From Lucifuga dentata (taxonomy: Eukaryota > Chordata > Actinopteri > Ophidiiformes > Bythitidae): a stretch of 64,000 nucleotides of DNA. A model generated the notes under the pieces. It was not told where the DNA came from and searched no databases. It saw only the letters and a program-made list of their open reading frames with translations. Shown piece by piece: positions 1 through 17,400 of the stretch; positions within the stretch are counted from its first letter, which is position 1; each line of letters opens with the position of its first letter. Both the position numbers and the translations under genes were made by a program. The stretch spans positions 370,607-434,606 of the forward strand of contig VXCM01000470.1 of the NCBI GenBank assembly GCA_014773175.1, written 5' to 3'.

Positions 1-3000
1 GTGGAATCGGAGTATGTTTAGTGGGATTCACTGCTCCCTGCCCCAGGGAAACTACACTGGGATCAGTTCATGCAGGGATATTGTCTAAGTGAAGGGCAAG
101 CGGGTGTGGCAGTTACTCTAAAAGGTTCTGCAGGGCTAGTGAGGGTATTTGAGTTTATTTCAGCCTTGGACTGTCACACTGGTCCACGCTTCCAGGGATG
201 ACTCAGCTATTAGCTAGTGCCACAGATTTTCTCCCAGGAGTGAGGCATACTGTCAGAGGTAATTGGTGAAGTGGTTGAAATGTTTGGTTCATGAGAGAAC
301 AGCAACTCATCATGATCTCGCTAATGATGTCTTTCAGAAAATGTTCAGCACCAATGCAAATTTAATCGTCCGCAATTCAGATAAAACTTTAAGGAAGATA
401 TTGAAAGAAAGAATAAAGGACTTTGTGTTTTTCATTGGGGCAACTTATTCTACTAAGTTATATCAGATAGACACAGTGAAAGTCCAATCTTGTTGCCACA
501 TGTCTAACCATAAAGGATTAAGAGACAGACCTGTTTTAAGCCATCTTTGCCGCAATGCTTCCAGAACAGATGACCTACCCTCTTCTCATCCATTTGAACC
601 AACATTAAAAACTAGTGGTCATCAAGGTGACTTTGTATCTCAAGCAAATGAGTTTGCAGCAAATAGATAATCACCATCCAACCTACATTTGGAACTGCAG
701 TTATTAGCCTTAAAGTCACTGTCTTGTCTTCCTATTGTTGCAAGACATTTCCTGTGCTGCTAGTTTTCACACATTTACCAGCTTTTCTAGTCTGTGAAGA
801 TTTCTGATGATGTACATCAAACACGTCCTCCATATCTAATTTCTTATTATGAAAATTTCATGTGTTAGATCCTGATGGTCTCCTGATAATCCATAATAAT
901 GTTTTCATAGGAGACACTGACAGTATCAGTAATTTTCTTCTCTAAGGTCATTGATCATTTTGAGTGCTTATGACACTGTCTTTTTCCACTCTGCCATAAC
1001 ACGCAGTGAGTTCCCCCTTTTAAGCCATAAGTTATGTTATGTATTTGACAGCTTCATATTAGGTGTGCTGTATTTTATTTTAGTGTTTCTCAGGACTCAT
1101 CTGGCTTTAGCTGTCAACCAGTCAAGTCAGGAAGCTCAGCAACATTGACGTCTAGTCCATAAAATTGTCATAATAATGGTTTTTAATACTAATTGTTTTG
1201 TAGTATAGTAAAACACAGCATACAATTAAATTTAATTCAAATCATTCAGAGCAGCCACTGCATTTGGTTTTAGACACAGTTTTTCTTCTTATGCTCTCCA
1301 CAAAAACAAATTTAACATTTATGCAGCTGAGCAGACATAACCCACTTGCTGTGTAATTTCTGCTTCAATGAAAAGGACACAAATATGACATCACTTTTCA
1401 TGCACTAATAGAAAACTTTGTTTATGTGGGCAGCTGCAACAGTAAACAGTTTTCATTTTCTTTGTCAAATATTGCAACAACCACATTGTGTTGTAAGACT
1501 TTTTTTTTTTTTTTAACAGTTTTCAATACTAAACTGGCAACTTATGCAATATTAGACTGAAAAATAAAGTTGAGTCAAGTCACTGAAGTATAATCCCGCA
1601 ATTTTGGTATTGTAGAAACTACTGGATTGTATCTTGTTTTGTGAAACATTTTAAAACAAGCACAGACATACATTACGGACCCAGGAAAAAAAGTGGAATT
1701 GGGTGGGTGGGTTCTTATTCTTATTGCTATTCTTAATGGGCTCTTATTCACTTCCACTTTACCGTCATTTGCATCTTTTCCTTGTATAGTTTGCCCACTG
1801 AAGACACAAGGAAAAAATGCAAAGAATAGATGTCAGGAGAAACAAACTGAGAAATGATGGATTAAGAGAAATGAAACATCCTCAATCATCATCTGAAGCG
1901 ACATCAGCTACTGATGATGATGGAGCCGTCACATTTAATTCCAACATGACGATAAAACAGTTAAATATTCTCCTGGGATTATTAATGTAACCCTTAAGAT
2001 GAACAGTTTGATAAGCGCTCACATACTGTATGTATAATATTCTGGCTTTATAATCTACAACTCATCTTACCACTATTAATTTCTAAGTGCATTTCACTGC
2101 CCATAGAGTTAAACTATAATGCTGATCATCAGCTGCAGCCATTCAATGTTTAGTTAAACATGCCAGTGGATTTTGTTGAACAGATCAGTAATGTTGGTCG
2201 TGGTAATATAAGAAAAGTTCTTGTTGTTTTATGCTGTTTTATGTTTCCTTTATCATTCAGACCTGCACACACATCAAGTCACTTTAACCAGATCTTGAAT
2301 TAGATAAAACTCATCATGAGTAATTTTACATCTGAGTCATTGCTGTTATTTGCCTGTTCACATGTTTAATGAAACTCATGATGTGGTTGTGTTATGATAT
2401 GGTGTCAGTGCATCATATCAGCTGCAGTAGATCTGTCCAATCAGAAACACATTTCCAGTGAAGCGGCATATGCCTCAGGTAACAGGCTTCTGCATAAGAT
2501 TGTCTCATGTTTCCTCGCTCAAGTGTTGCCTGAGGAAGCCTTCTTGATCTTCACTCCTTCATCCCCAGAGCAGAAATAAGAGCTTTGGAACACCCTTAAA
2601 GATGTCAGACCTGATTGGTTTACAGGTCACGGGAGGCTCATGGAGCGAGGAACGATCAAATAAGGGCTTCAGAACCTATTGTACTTAGCTTCCATATAAA
2701 AGCTATTATTTATGATTTTGGTGGCAACATTATGACAAAAAGGAGAGGAAAAAACATATTTAACCGATTTAGTGGCGTGATTTGTCTCCATCATATCCTG
2801 TCCTCACATTGTGTGTTAGAAGGAAAGATTATGGACCTAGTGGCCATCCCTCAGTAGCATACCCCTGCCCTCCCCCTCCTCCACTCACTTACTCTTCAAC
2901 ATTGTGTGGGTTTGTTTTGAGTAAATCCTCCCATTTTTAACCTTCACATTCAGAACCGACTGCTGTCATCTGGGCCTCCTGTCAGCCTTAGAACCTGCAG

Positions 3001-4460
3001 CGCATTATTTGACAAGGTAACTCCTCCATATTACTTTCCACATGATGTATGTCTGCATTGGCTTTTAAGCTAAATGCAGCCATTTGATCTTCTAATTTTG
3101 ATTACACCAACTAATGCCAAATGCTCCAGCACCAGCACCGCTTTCATGTTGAACGGAAAGGACCATTATTTTAGATGTGTCAAAGATTTGATTTTAGAGG
3201 CATCATCACTCTCTGTATTGAAATTTCATGGAGGGTATGATTGGATCTTTTACTTTTTGACCATAAAAATGCAGTTAATTTCTACCAGAGCTCCTCTTAT
3301 CTTTGAGCATTTCCAAATGGTCCATCTCTGAAATGGCAGGGCAGGGGCGCATGCCACAGAGGGTTGTGATGATTGTTAAACTTCTGCATGTATGTGCTCA
3401 TTTTCCTTGCAGTTTGAGCCACATTGCTGGTGTAATTCCATCACCATTGTAGACATTAAGGCACGGCTCTGTGAAACCACACAGCACTGCTTACAGTTAG
3501 ACAGACTCTCATCTCTGCACTGCAATCTTGGCTCAGCTCTCCTTGGAGCAGGACCCACGTTAAAACTCTGACGTGTCTGAATAAAGGGCTGGGGCTTTCC
3601 TTCAGCCAGACTCTTTCCCTAAATCACTAAAACTAAGCTGCACTGCTTCATTTATGCATGATGAGACTGGAAATGGATTAAAGTTTCCATTCCGTAAGAG
3701 GAAGATGATCCAAGGCAAGCAGAATTTTGAATGGGGAAAATATGTGCTTAATGTTAAGCATAATAACTACCTGAGTCATATTAACTGCACCTCTAAAATG
3801 GTATTTTCTGATCAAGATGCCTACAATCCATCACCGCATTGCATCTTACTGCAATGTGCAGCATGTTTTCTCTGAAACCTCAGTTAACTATGTGACAGTT
3901 TAACATTCATACTCACCATTGGTTCATGTCACACCTGACCCCTGGCCCCTTCAACACAAAATCCTTCTGACAATCTTCAATAAGCAGCATCTCACTCTTT
4001 CAACACTTCTCTCTTTTGCTGTTGCTTCACTTTCACTTTATGCATAATGCTTTTCTGCACTATTAACAGGATCTATTCTCATCACAGAAAATTAAGTGTA
4101 TTTCGTTTATATTGCTAAAATCTGCTCATTTTTGTAACAGCTGCTTTGAACTTTGTTTTTTATCAACCACAGGAATTTTCTTTCTCCAGCAATCTGAATG
4201 TGTTCTATAATGCAGCTGGTATAACTAGAAATGATACATGTTAGAGGGAGTCATTTTGAACCTCAGCTGGCCACAGCTCAATGCTAACATTGCTGGCTTT
4301 GCAGGGTTTGCTGGGTTTCCTCTGGACAGCTAAGAGAAACAGTAAAATTTGGGGTTAATGCTAGTTTGTATAAAACTTTGAGAGTCTGGATCTGCTCGTT
4401 TCATTCCATACTGCCACCATAAAACAGACATCCAGATTTATACACATCTGTACTCTCCAG
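1..4460 (+). other. pak3 intron, no certain exon
   Basis: AT-rich sequence upstream of the first visible pak3 exon. I looked for the PBD, autoinhibitory and QWARLL-type exons of PAK3 and saw none, so they lie further left. The one exon-like segment is 2954-3016 (see separate entry). Short ORFs here (for example 263-670) show no recognisable domain. Confidence 0.7.
2954..3016 (+). other. candidate 63-nt cassette exon in pak3
   Basis: A pyrimidine-rich acceptor (ttcacattcag) and a consensus-like donor (gacaag|gtaact) enclose 63 bases open in phase 0. They would encode 21 residues starting NRLLSSGPPVSL. This would keep the pak3 frame into the exon at 4461. It does not resemble the human alternative exons I remember, so it may be chance. 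Confidence 0.2.
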
Positions 4461-9461
<5,001 letters not shown>

Positions 9462-10426
9462 GGTGCACCCCTGCCCCCCACCCCATCCACACCCAAGGCT
9501 GGAGCCCTACCTGTGATGTGCGTGTTCATGGGGGCAGGGGTTGGGTGTATGGATGGTGGGTGACATCACAAGCAGGAAAGAGGGGGTTATATGACTTACA
9601 GTGACAGCACAAGGACAATGCCCCCCAGTCCTTGTGTAGGACGGACATCTTGGCCTTGCAGCCTCTTGGTTCATGCTGCTGAAAAGACCTTGCTACTCGT
9701 TTACTTCTCCAGCACTCTGTACATGTAGAGCAGTTTATCACAAGTATGTGTGTGTGCGTGTGTGCGACCGTGTGCAAAGTGTGCACATCTCTTTGTGTCA
9801 TATGTCCTGTTTGGGAGACAGTCAAACTGAAAAGAAAGTGTGCTCTGTCTCATGAAGTGAGAGAAACTTCACAAGTAAAGACAAGAAAGTGACAAAATTA
9901 TGAAGCTTCCCTGCCCATGAGCTTGGTTTTCTTCCCTCAAGTCCCTCCGTGAGGCATGATCGGGCCACGCCTGCACCTGCAGTGACCAGCTGTTGTGAGA
10001 GAATAACTCTGGGACTCTGGACCCAAACCTTTGACTGCATGACTACGGCTCTGTGGAGCGACCTTGCTACTCATCTGCAGATTGTCACATCTCGAGGTGG
10101 TGGACTTTTGTCTGTGTGTGTGTGTGTTGTGTGTGAATGTGTGTGTAGGGGTGCAGCTACAGGGATAAAAGTCAGGAATAATTTCTCATGGCTTAACAGC
10201 TCTAAATCTGACCTGCTTCATATCAATGAAGAAATACACTTCTCATATTTCACAAAATATTTCCAGGTCACTGGAGAAAATTACCTGCAGTTAATATTCC
10301 TATTTTCTCATGTTTTCACTCAAATGATTTGACTTTCATGACTTACTATGGCCCAAAGTGAGTAAATAGTTGTTAAACAGACCATTTATTGGTTAAATTA
10401 CTTGTGATACAGTTCAATGGCATATC

Positions 10427-11005
10427 TTAAAGGACCATATCTGTAATTTTTTTTGAGCCCAAAAAATATTAGCCATATATACTGTATGTTATATTACTGC
10501 CAACTATTTTTCAAAACATAAAACCATGTTTTAGTTTTTGTGTTATTTTGTCAAATCCCCTAATCTTTTAAAATAAAATGTTTGGGTACACCCAAAATTC
10601 AATGTTTTGCCTGCTACTAAATACACACAGTTGTAGAAGGCACTGTCATTTTAATTTCTCGGTACAAACCGTCTTCTCCTGAGACTATGTTCCTTGATAG
10701 AGACATATATTTTCTTCCATGTAGCTCTGTGTTGGATTGGTTAAATTAATTAACTTTGACAAAAAATAATAATAACAGCATGTGGTTCATTATGATGGAT
10801 TACAAGCAAGTTTTAAGTGTCTCCAAGCTGATTTTTTTATGGTGTACTGGAATGAACTGAAATCAAGGACAATTTGGAAGTAGGAAAAACAATTCTAAAA
10901 TGTAATGCTCCAGTAGCATGCTTTGGAAAATAGTTGGCAGGAACGTAACGTGCAGATTGTATCTCTTGGGCTCAAACTTGTAAAATCCACGGTATGATCC
11001 TTTAA
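10427..11005. mobile_element. inverted-repeat element with TTAA ends, inside pak3 3' UTR
   Basis: TTAAAGGACCATATCTGTAA at the left matches the inverse of the right end, TTAAAGGATCATACCGTGGA. The pairing continues inwards through TTTGAGCCC and CCAACTATTTT(T/C)CAAA.CAT, so the repeats are about 100 bp long and imperfect. TTAA stands at both borders (10427-10430 and 11002-11005), suggesting a TTAA target. No ORF. The piggyBac-type assignment rests only on the target sequence. Confidence 0.6.
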
Positions 11006-13744
11006 GATTTCATATCAAGATTTGGTACTAAGCATAATGTATTAGTAAAAGTACAAACAAAAACAAAATCGTTCATGTAATATCAATTTATCTGCAAATT
11101 AGATTATTATTGGATTATTTTAAAATACAAAGCTACATAAACCTAGGCATTTATTGTGTGCTAGCATTTCAAATAGCATTATCCATGTGTGGATTTGCTG
11201 TAATGTGTTGTAAATTAAACAAAAATAGGTGGATGAAGCTGTAGTTTTATACAGCAAAATTATCAGCATCTATATTGACTAACAAATGGCAGTTTTCCTA
11301 TAATAATATCTGACAGTAGCATGTTAAATAAGAGATAAATGAACAAATATGCAATAGGTTGATAAAATACAGCCATGAGTAATGAGTAAAACAATAAAAA
11401 AAAAAATACAGACTAAATAATTGAAACCATTTGTATCATATATTTGTTCAAATTAAATTAATTGTTCCACAGAAATATAAATGTTTTAATGTATATGAGA
11501 GTGGATTATCCTATCTAAGGCGCTGGGACACAATGGATGCCATGTAAGCTTATTTTTCATTTTTTAATAAGGTTTATCCTGAGTTCTAATTATTCCACTT
11601 TCTTTCAAATGAGCTCATGGGGGGAGATCTCCTGCTAAACCTTGTCTCTCATAATCCATCATGTTCTGAGATCTGAACCAGAACAAATCCCTTTAGACAA
11701 AAAGATACTCTGAAAACAAGTTCACTGTAGTCATTCTTAGATGCTGCATAAGCCAATCCAAAATGGTCAAAAAGAAAAGCAAACAACAACAGGAAAAGTG
11801 AAGATTTTTTAGAAATCTGAGAAGCAGAGCAGAAACTATGATGAAAGAAAGTTGCCACAATATGGAAAATTGCTTCCATGAGAACATTAGGGTAGAAATA
11901 GAAATGTAAAATGCAGGTTTAAAAGAGGTATGAAGTCAGTTTATGGATTTCAGCATTCAGTCGATCACTTGTTTGTCTACATTTCCAACATATAACCATA
12001 AGTTATTGTAAGACGCTGCTGAGTCATGTGCGCCAGTGTCTTTTGTTGTGTCTTATGTGACTTTTTGTCATGTGGTCTAAATGTTTTCCTGTGAGGTTTT
12101 GGACATGTATTAGAGTAGGGAGAGAATGTTATTTAGTCAGGTTTTCTGAACACAGTTTTATGATTGTAGAGTGTTGATGAGTGTTAACAGAATTTCAGCA
12201 GCAGTTCACATTGTTCTCTGACGTTCCTTTCATACCTGTTTCACATTTCTGTAAGTGATCAGTGAACAGTGTCGTATTTGATAGCTTCATCAGCCATTTC
12301 CTGTGTGGCATCCCTCTTTGTGCGTGTGTGTGTGTGTGTGTGTGTGCTGCTTTTCCATAGACATGGTGCCAGTGTCATGGCCAGTACTGGACTGGTGACT
12401 TCACCCATGTTTCCCCCTTGCCATGTTTCCACAAGCTTCAGAGTCAAATGGTGACAAAAACAGAATGTGGAAGTTGATTATTTGAACCGTTGTTCTGTTG
12501 AATCATCAGTTCTTGCCAAATTTCCTCATGTACTTTTGCCTTTCTCTGTGATTTCTCTAATTTGTCTTGGTTTTCTTAGGGCACACTGAGGTGTTACAAA
12601 TTCTCACTGGTTCTTTGGTAAAACACCTTCTTGTTGCCCTAATGGCACCCATTTTGCTGGGAAATTTGTTACCAGGTGCTACCAGGCACGGCACCATGTC
12701 TATGACAAAGCCCTTGGGGGTGACCTCAATCTGCGCTACAAGATGCCTCACACTTGTTGTCCACCTTTACTCTGAGATGCAGGGTAGCTACTAAGTCCTA
12801 TTGTACCTCCATTGTACAATAAGTGTACAGAAGATGAAGGAGTGATGATAGACAGCAGGACGCAACAGCTTTCATGCATGTGAAACAAATTATACACTAT
12901 CTCATCTTCAAATAGGCTAAAATTGTTAGGATATGTATGTATGTATGTAAATATGATAGGAGAATCCCCCTTTTTCAGAATTATGTAACTTAAAATGCCA
13001 CTATTCAGGTTACTCTATGGTATGTATCAATAAATGTTTTTGCACCCTGGAAACTGAAAAAAGAGAACATGAACACGCGCAGTCTCTCCTGGATCAAACT
13101 CTCCTACTTGGGCTTTTTGGGACACTCCTTCATCTGGACAGAGAGCCGGTAAATGCAGTGCTCTGTGTGCAGGCCCACACAGTCTGTCCCGAGTACCACT
13201 GCTGAGTGTTAGTACGTGTGTGTGTGTGTGTGCGGTAGGTGTGGGCGGCCTGTCAGGAAGTCGCTGGCCCTGGACGTTTGGCCTCTACCCCACGTACAGG
13301 TCTGAACTCTGAGCACAAAGGTGGATTTCGGGACGAGAGACACCGCTGACGTGCCCCTTTTCTGTGGTTGCTCCTGTACATTCCTATCTTCTGAATGTGT
13401 AAACCTGTACACGTGGTGTGAAAATTCCTCTATTAATGTGTATCAAGAGAATGGAACAAAGACAAAAAAAATGTTTCTTTTTAAATTATTATTATTATCA
13501 TTATTATTATTACTCTTATTATTGTCTAGCTTTGTAAAACTGCTGATCCATCCGGCATACCTCAGCAGGCCTTTCCCCATCTTTGAAAAAGGACAAATGA
13601 GTGATGGGGAATGAGGTTTTGGATAAACTATTTTTAATTGTGGTTGAAGCAATAGACTTTTTGAACTTTGAATTGTGCATGGCTGTGTCTTGAGTGTAAA
13701 AAAAAAACAAAAAACAAAATATTGCAGTTTGGGAACTGGACTGA

Positions 13745-13925
13745 AATAAAAAGAGGGAGAAAAACAGTGTGTGGCCAAGCTCATAGGCTACAGTGATTCT
13801 TGGTTTGATTTTCCTTTAATTCTGTTTGCCTTACAGGATTTTGAAGTATGACTATTACAAGTTTTAAGATGCATTACACAAATAGAGAATACTGGAATAA
13901 AGTGTGGTGGTAGTTTTTCAATAAA
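13745..13925 (+). terminator. cluster of polyadenylation signals, probable pak3 transcript end
   Basis: AATAAA hexamers occur at 13745-13750, 13896-13901 and 13920-13925 on the plus strand, 327 bases or more before the capn6 stop codon on the other strand. They are the last plus-strand signals before the convergent gene. Which one is used cannot be told from sequence. Confidence 0.4.
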
Positions 13926-13940
13926 GGTAAAGCACTGTAG

Positions 13941-14251
13941 GACTTATAAGACTTAAATGACACAATTGTCATATCGTTCACAGTATCTATGCTGTAACAT
14001 CCAAAAAAAAAAAGAAAAAAGAAATTAAATCTCCACAAGAATCTTAAAAAATGTCACTATAAAATGTTTTTATAAGTTACACAAAAAGCAACAAAGGTAA
14101 GTTTGTCTGATAGTGCCCCGCTCATATTGTAACTGGGAAAAATTCACCAATAACAGCTGATAACAGTTTCAGTCTGATAAAATAAAAATGTTCAGAAAGT
14201 GGATAAGGATTGTGTTATGTCTTGGATCATTCTGCTGTATAGACGACACGC
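13941..14251. other. tail-to-tail gap between pak3 and capn6
   Basis: About 310 bases separate the last pak3 polyadenylation signal from the capn6 stop. No ORF and no repeat beyond A-runs are seen. No AATAAA on the minus strand is obvious here; the nearest variant, ATTAAA, reads on the minus strand near 13815. The two 3' UTRs may therefore overlap. Confidence 0.5.
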
Positions 14252-14434
14252 TCACATGGCAGTGAGCTGAGTGGACGTATGGATCTTCACAATGATGGTA
14301 CCTGGCATCTCATCAGCCATCTGGCGGCCTCTCTTCCTCAGCTGAAGCCTCTGGAAGTCAGTGGTGTCCTTCACCAACCCGGACAACACCACCTGACCCA
14401 TAAACTGGTCCTTCACCGCATTACTGTTCCACAC
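14252..14434 (-). CDS. capn6: capn6 exon 12, C-terminus and stop
   Basis: It encodes [28 protein letters not shown] and the C-terminus STQLTAM, ending at TGA (14254-14252). DQFMGQV is conserved at the C2 end in this subfamily. The acceptor is tgtgctcag. Confidence 0.93.
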   Translation of the reverse strand: MWNSNAVKDQFMGQVVLSGLVKDTTDFQRLQLRKRGRQMADEMPGTIIVKIHTSTQLTAM

Positions 14435-17400
14435 CTGAGCACAAAACCAGGAAACATTTGGAAGTCGAGCCAGCTAGCAATATGGAATAATGGTCATTAT
14501 GTCAATGACTCAGTGATTTCTTTGCCAGATTCGACATTCAATATCTGATAAACTCATAGCATATTACTAATAAATCTGTCTTTTTTCTGCCCACTTTCCT
14601 TCCCTCTTTCTTACCTTCCTTTGCCCTTTACCTGTTTCCTTGATACTTTCATTATTTCCCTTTTTCCTCTTTCCTAGAATAGAAGGAAACATCTTCCCTA
14701 TGACCTTATTTACTTCCCCCTTCCTTCCTCATAACTTCCTTCTTTTATCCTTTATTTTGCCTTTTCACCTCTTCTTTTCTTCTGTCATTGCTTCTTAATA
14801 GATTATTTCATTAATAGCCAAACTTTTTTATATATGTATATATAAAAAGGAATACTGTATTTTTTTTTTAAATAAATAGGAATCACCAACAAATCCTGCA
14901 AGAGCACAAGATACCCTATTTCTGACATAAAATAATCAATAATAGTTAATAACAGCCATCAGGATCACATAAATGCCATCTTACTGTACCTCTACACTTA
15001 TGGGCTTCCTGAACTTCTTCCTGTAGAAAATGGCACTGGTTTCAAATTCTGGTTGCAGGGTGTCCTTCCAGATAGTAGATGTTACTGACCGACCCTCACA
15101 AGATATAATCACATAGGGGTCTGCACCTACATGAAAACATACAGGGATCAACATGGCTAACCAGAGTGTTAAATAAAGATTCAAAAAGTGGGTTGTTGTG
15201 ATTGGGGTGAAGTCGAGCTCGTGGAAAGTCCTTGAACCTCCTGTGCTGTCCTGGTTCTGCAGCCCCTCAGCTGAGTGCACGTAGATGTGACTCACAGCTT
15301 GCGGATATCCAAGGAATGAACTCCAGCATCTTACCCTGGGCTTATCCTCTGTCAACTCCCTGTCAGAGGAAAGCAACATGTATGAGGGAACAGGAGAAGA
15401 CAGAGATCCTACAGTGTGGGTCTCAAACTAGATGTCTCAAGGCTGCAAGTTTTCAGTCCAACCACAGTCCTCACCAGCTAAATTCACAGATGAGTTCCTT
15501 CTCTCTGTCTCTGACATAAAAAAATAATAATAATAATCAGTGAAAAAGACGAGTGTGTTGTTTCAGCAGGATGGAAAACCTGCAGCCTCTTTATCCTCCA
15601 TGGCCAAGGTTTGAGACCTGTGATCAACAGTATTTTCATCAGATATCAGAGAACAGAGGAAGTGGCAAAATGTCTGTGCTTGGTTTGGATGACCTGTGTG
15701 AGCAAACAGGTCATCCAAGCCAAGCCAAGTACAGGATTGAAGTACTGTGTTTGGGTCTGCCAACATGAATATCAGGCACAAAACTAAATGTCACACACAT
15801 AATCTGAGGCCAAGAAAAGCAGCAGATGAGGGACATTAAAAGCAATTTAACAATAACAACAGGCCATCACAACAGCCACTTTGGGTAAATATAAGTTTAT
15901 AGTCTCCATCCCCTAAACTCTCATTTGTTCACATTTCTTGGATACTTTTCATGAGCAGGATAATTAATCAGGCTTCACACAGCATCCAAAATCAGAAGGC
16001 GAGAAACAGCTGTTTATTACATTCATGTTTTTCCGTATGAGTCTGTAAATATTGAATATGAAGAAGAACTGATCCCTTAGTTCCTTATCTCTCGACATAA
16101 AACGCAGACACGTTGATGATTAAACTCAACTTTACGCACTGGGTTCCGTCTTGTGCTTCCATCACATTCATACCTGCAACCTGAATCCACATCAGTGAAA
16201 ACCCGTATCATGTAGTCCCCCAGTATCTGAGGCCTGAAGGTGCTGGGGATGATGATGTAGCGACCCAGAGGCAGCATGCATCTCATAAAGACTGTGCAGG
16301 CGTTAATGAAGGTAGACGTCTGCACAGGTTTTTGGGTTAGGATGTCATGCATCCGGTATTTCCTGTTCAGTTCCACCTTCAAAAAGAAGGGAAAATATTT
16401 GAACTTTATTTAATATTCATATTTAAAAAAATAAACACATAAATCCATTACAGCTTACATTTAAAATTCTGTGTAATGTATGCACATACATATTAATTTA
16501 CTCAATGTGATCATATAATCTTGTCAAAATAACTGAATACTGTATTGGTTTTGGTAACTTTTTACTTTCTAGCAAATAATCAGTGGCTTAAAAAACAGAG
16601 TTGGGATGCAATGTGTATGTTACAGCCCTTGCTATGGCACAGTTTTCACTTTTTATGTTTTTATAAGATAATTGTCTTGTTATACAGACAATAATGTTCG
16701 CCTTGTCCATAATAAAATGTAGACAATGTTGGCAGTAGCAGTGGTAAAGGCCTAAGGCAATTTTTTATTGTCTCCTGGTGGCCGAATAGTGAATATACCT
16801 AAAGGTATTGGGTGTATGATTTTATTGTTGTGTTTTTATAAGTGCAGGGTAATATAATACTTGAGCTCGAAGAAAAATGTTGTATCATAAAAGCAAAAAT
16901 TTCTTGCTGGACCTTTTTACACAGTTTTCGCTTATATTGTTTTTTTTTTTTGTTTGTTTGTTTGTTTGTTTTTTGCTGGTTTCCCTTTGCCTTGTCTCTA
17001 TATTGACTGTTATCAGGGCCATTTTTTGGCATAGGTAACCCAGGCGGTTGCCTAGGGCGCCTACAGGTAGAGGGGGCGCCAAAGAGAAAGGATTTTTTTT
17101 TTTTGCCAATGCTGTAAGTCAGTGCTACAACACACACACACACACACAGCTGACACAGTTTGGAGCTCACATTGTCCCGAGAAGAGGCGTCCTGCCGACC
17201 AGCCTAACACACAGCAGCTCTACTAGATACTCATACTCGGTTATATTCGCGCAGCGGCTGTCACCCGCCGCGCGCGCGCTTCACAGAACACCGAGACATT
17301 TATACTTGGCACATAATTGTCCGTTTCAATGTCGCTGAATCATGTTCAACATGTCGACATGTTCCAGAGAATTTCAATTCCAGAGAATTCAGATTCCTGG

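Larger units (their letters stand above)
9462..13940 (+). other. pak3: pak3 3' untranslated region (inferred extent)
   Basis: From the pak3 stop codon no spliced coding exon can be seen until the converging capn6 end. The stretch has short GU-rich tracts (9744-9766, 10111-10146, 12320-12346, 13213-13232) and an AT-rich tail. Three AATAAA signals cluster at 13745-13750, 13896-13901 and 13920-13925, which fits the end of a long 3' UTR of about 4.5 kb. Mammalian PAK3 is also known for a long 3' UTR. An inverted-repeat element (10427-11005) is inserted in it. The extent is inferred from signals only. Confidence 0.5.

Noticed and set aside
263..670. 135-residue plus-strand ORF near the window start
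   Set aside because: No recognisable domain, no splice partner and ordinary AT-rich composition. Expected by chance in a long intron.
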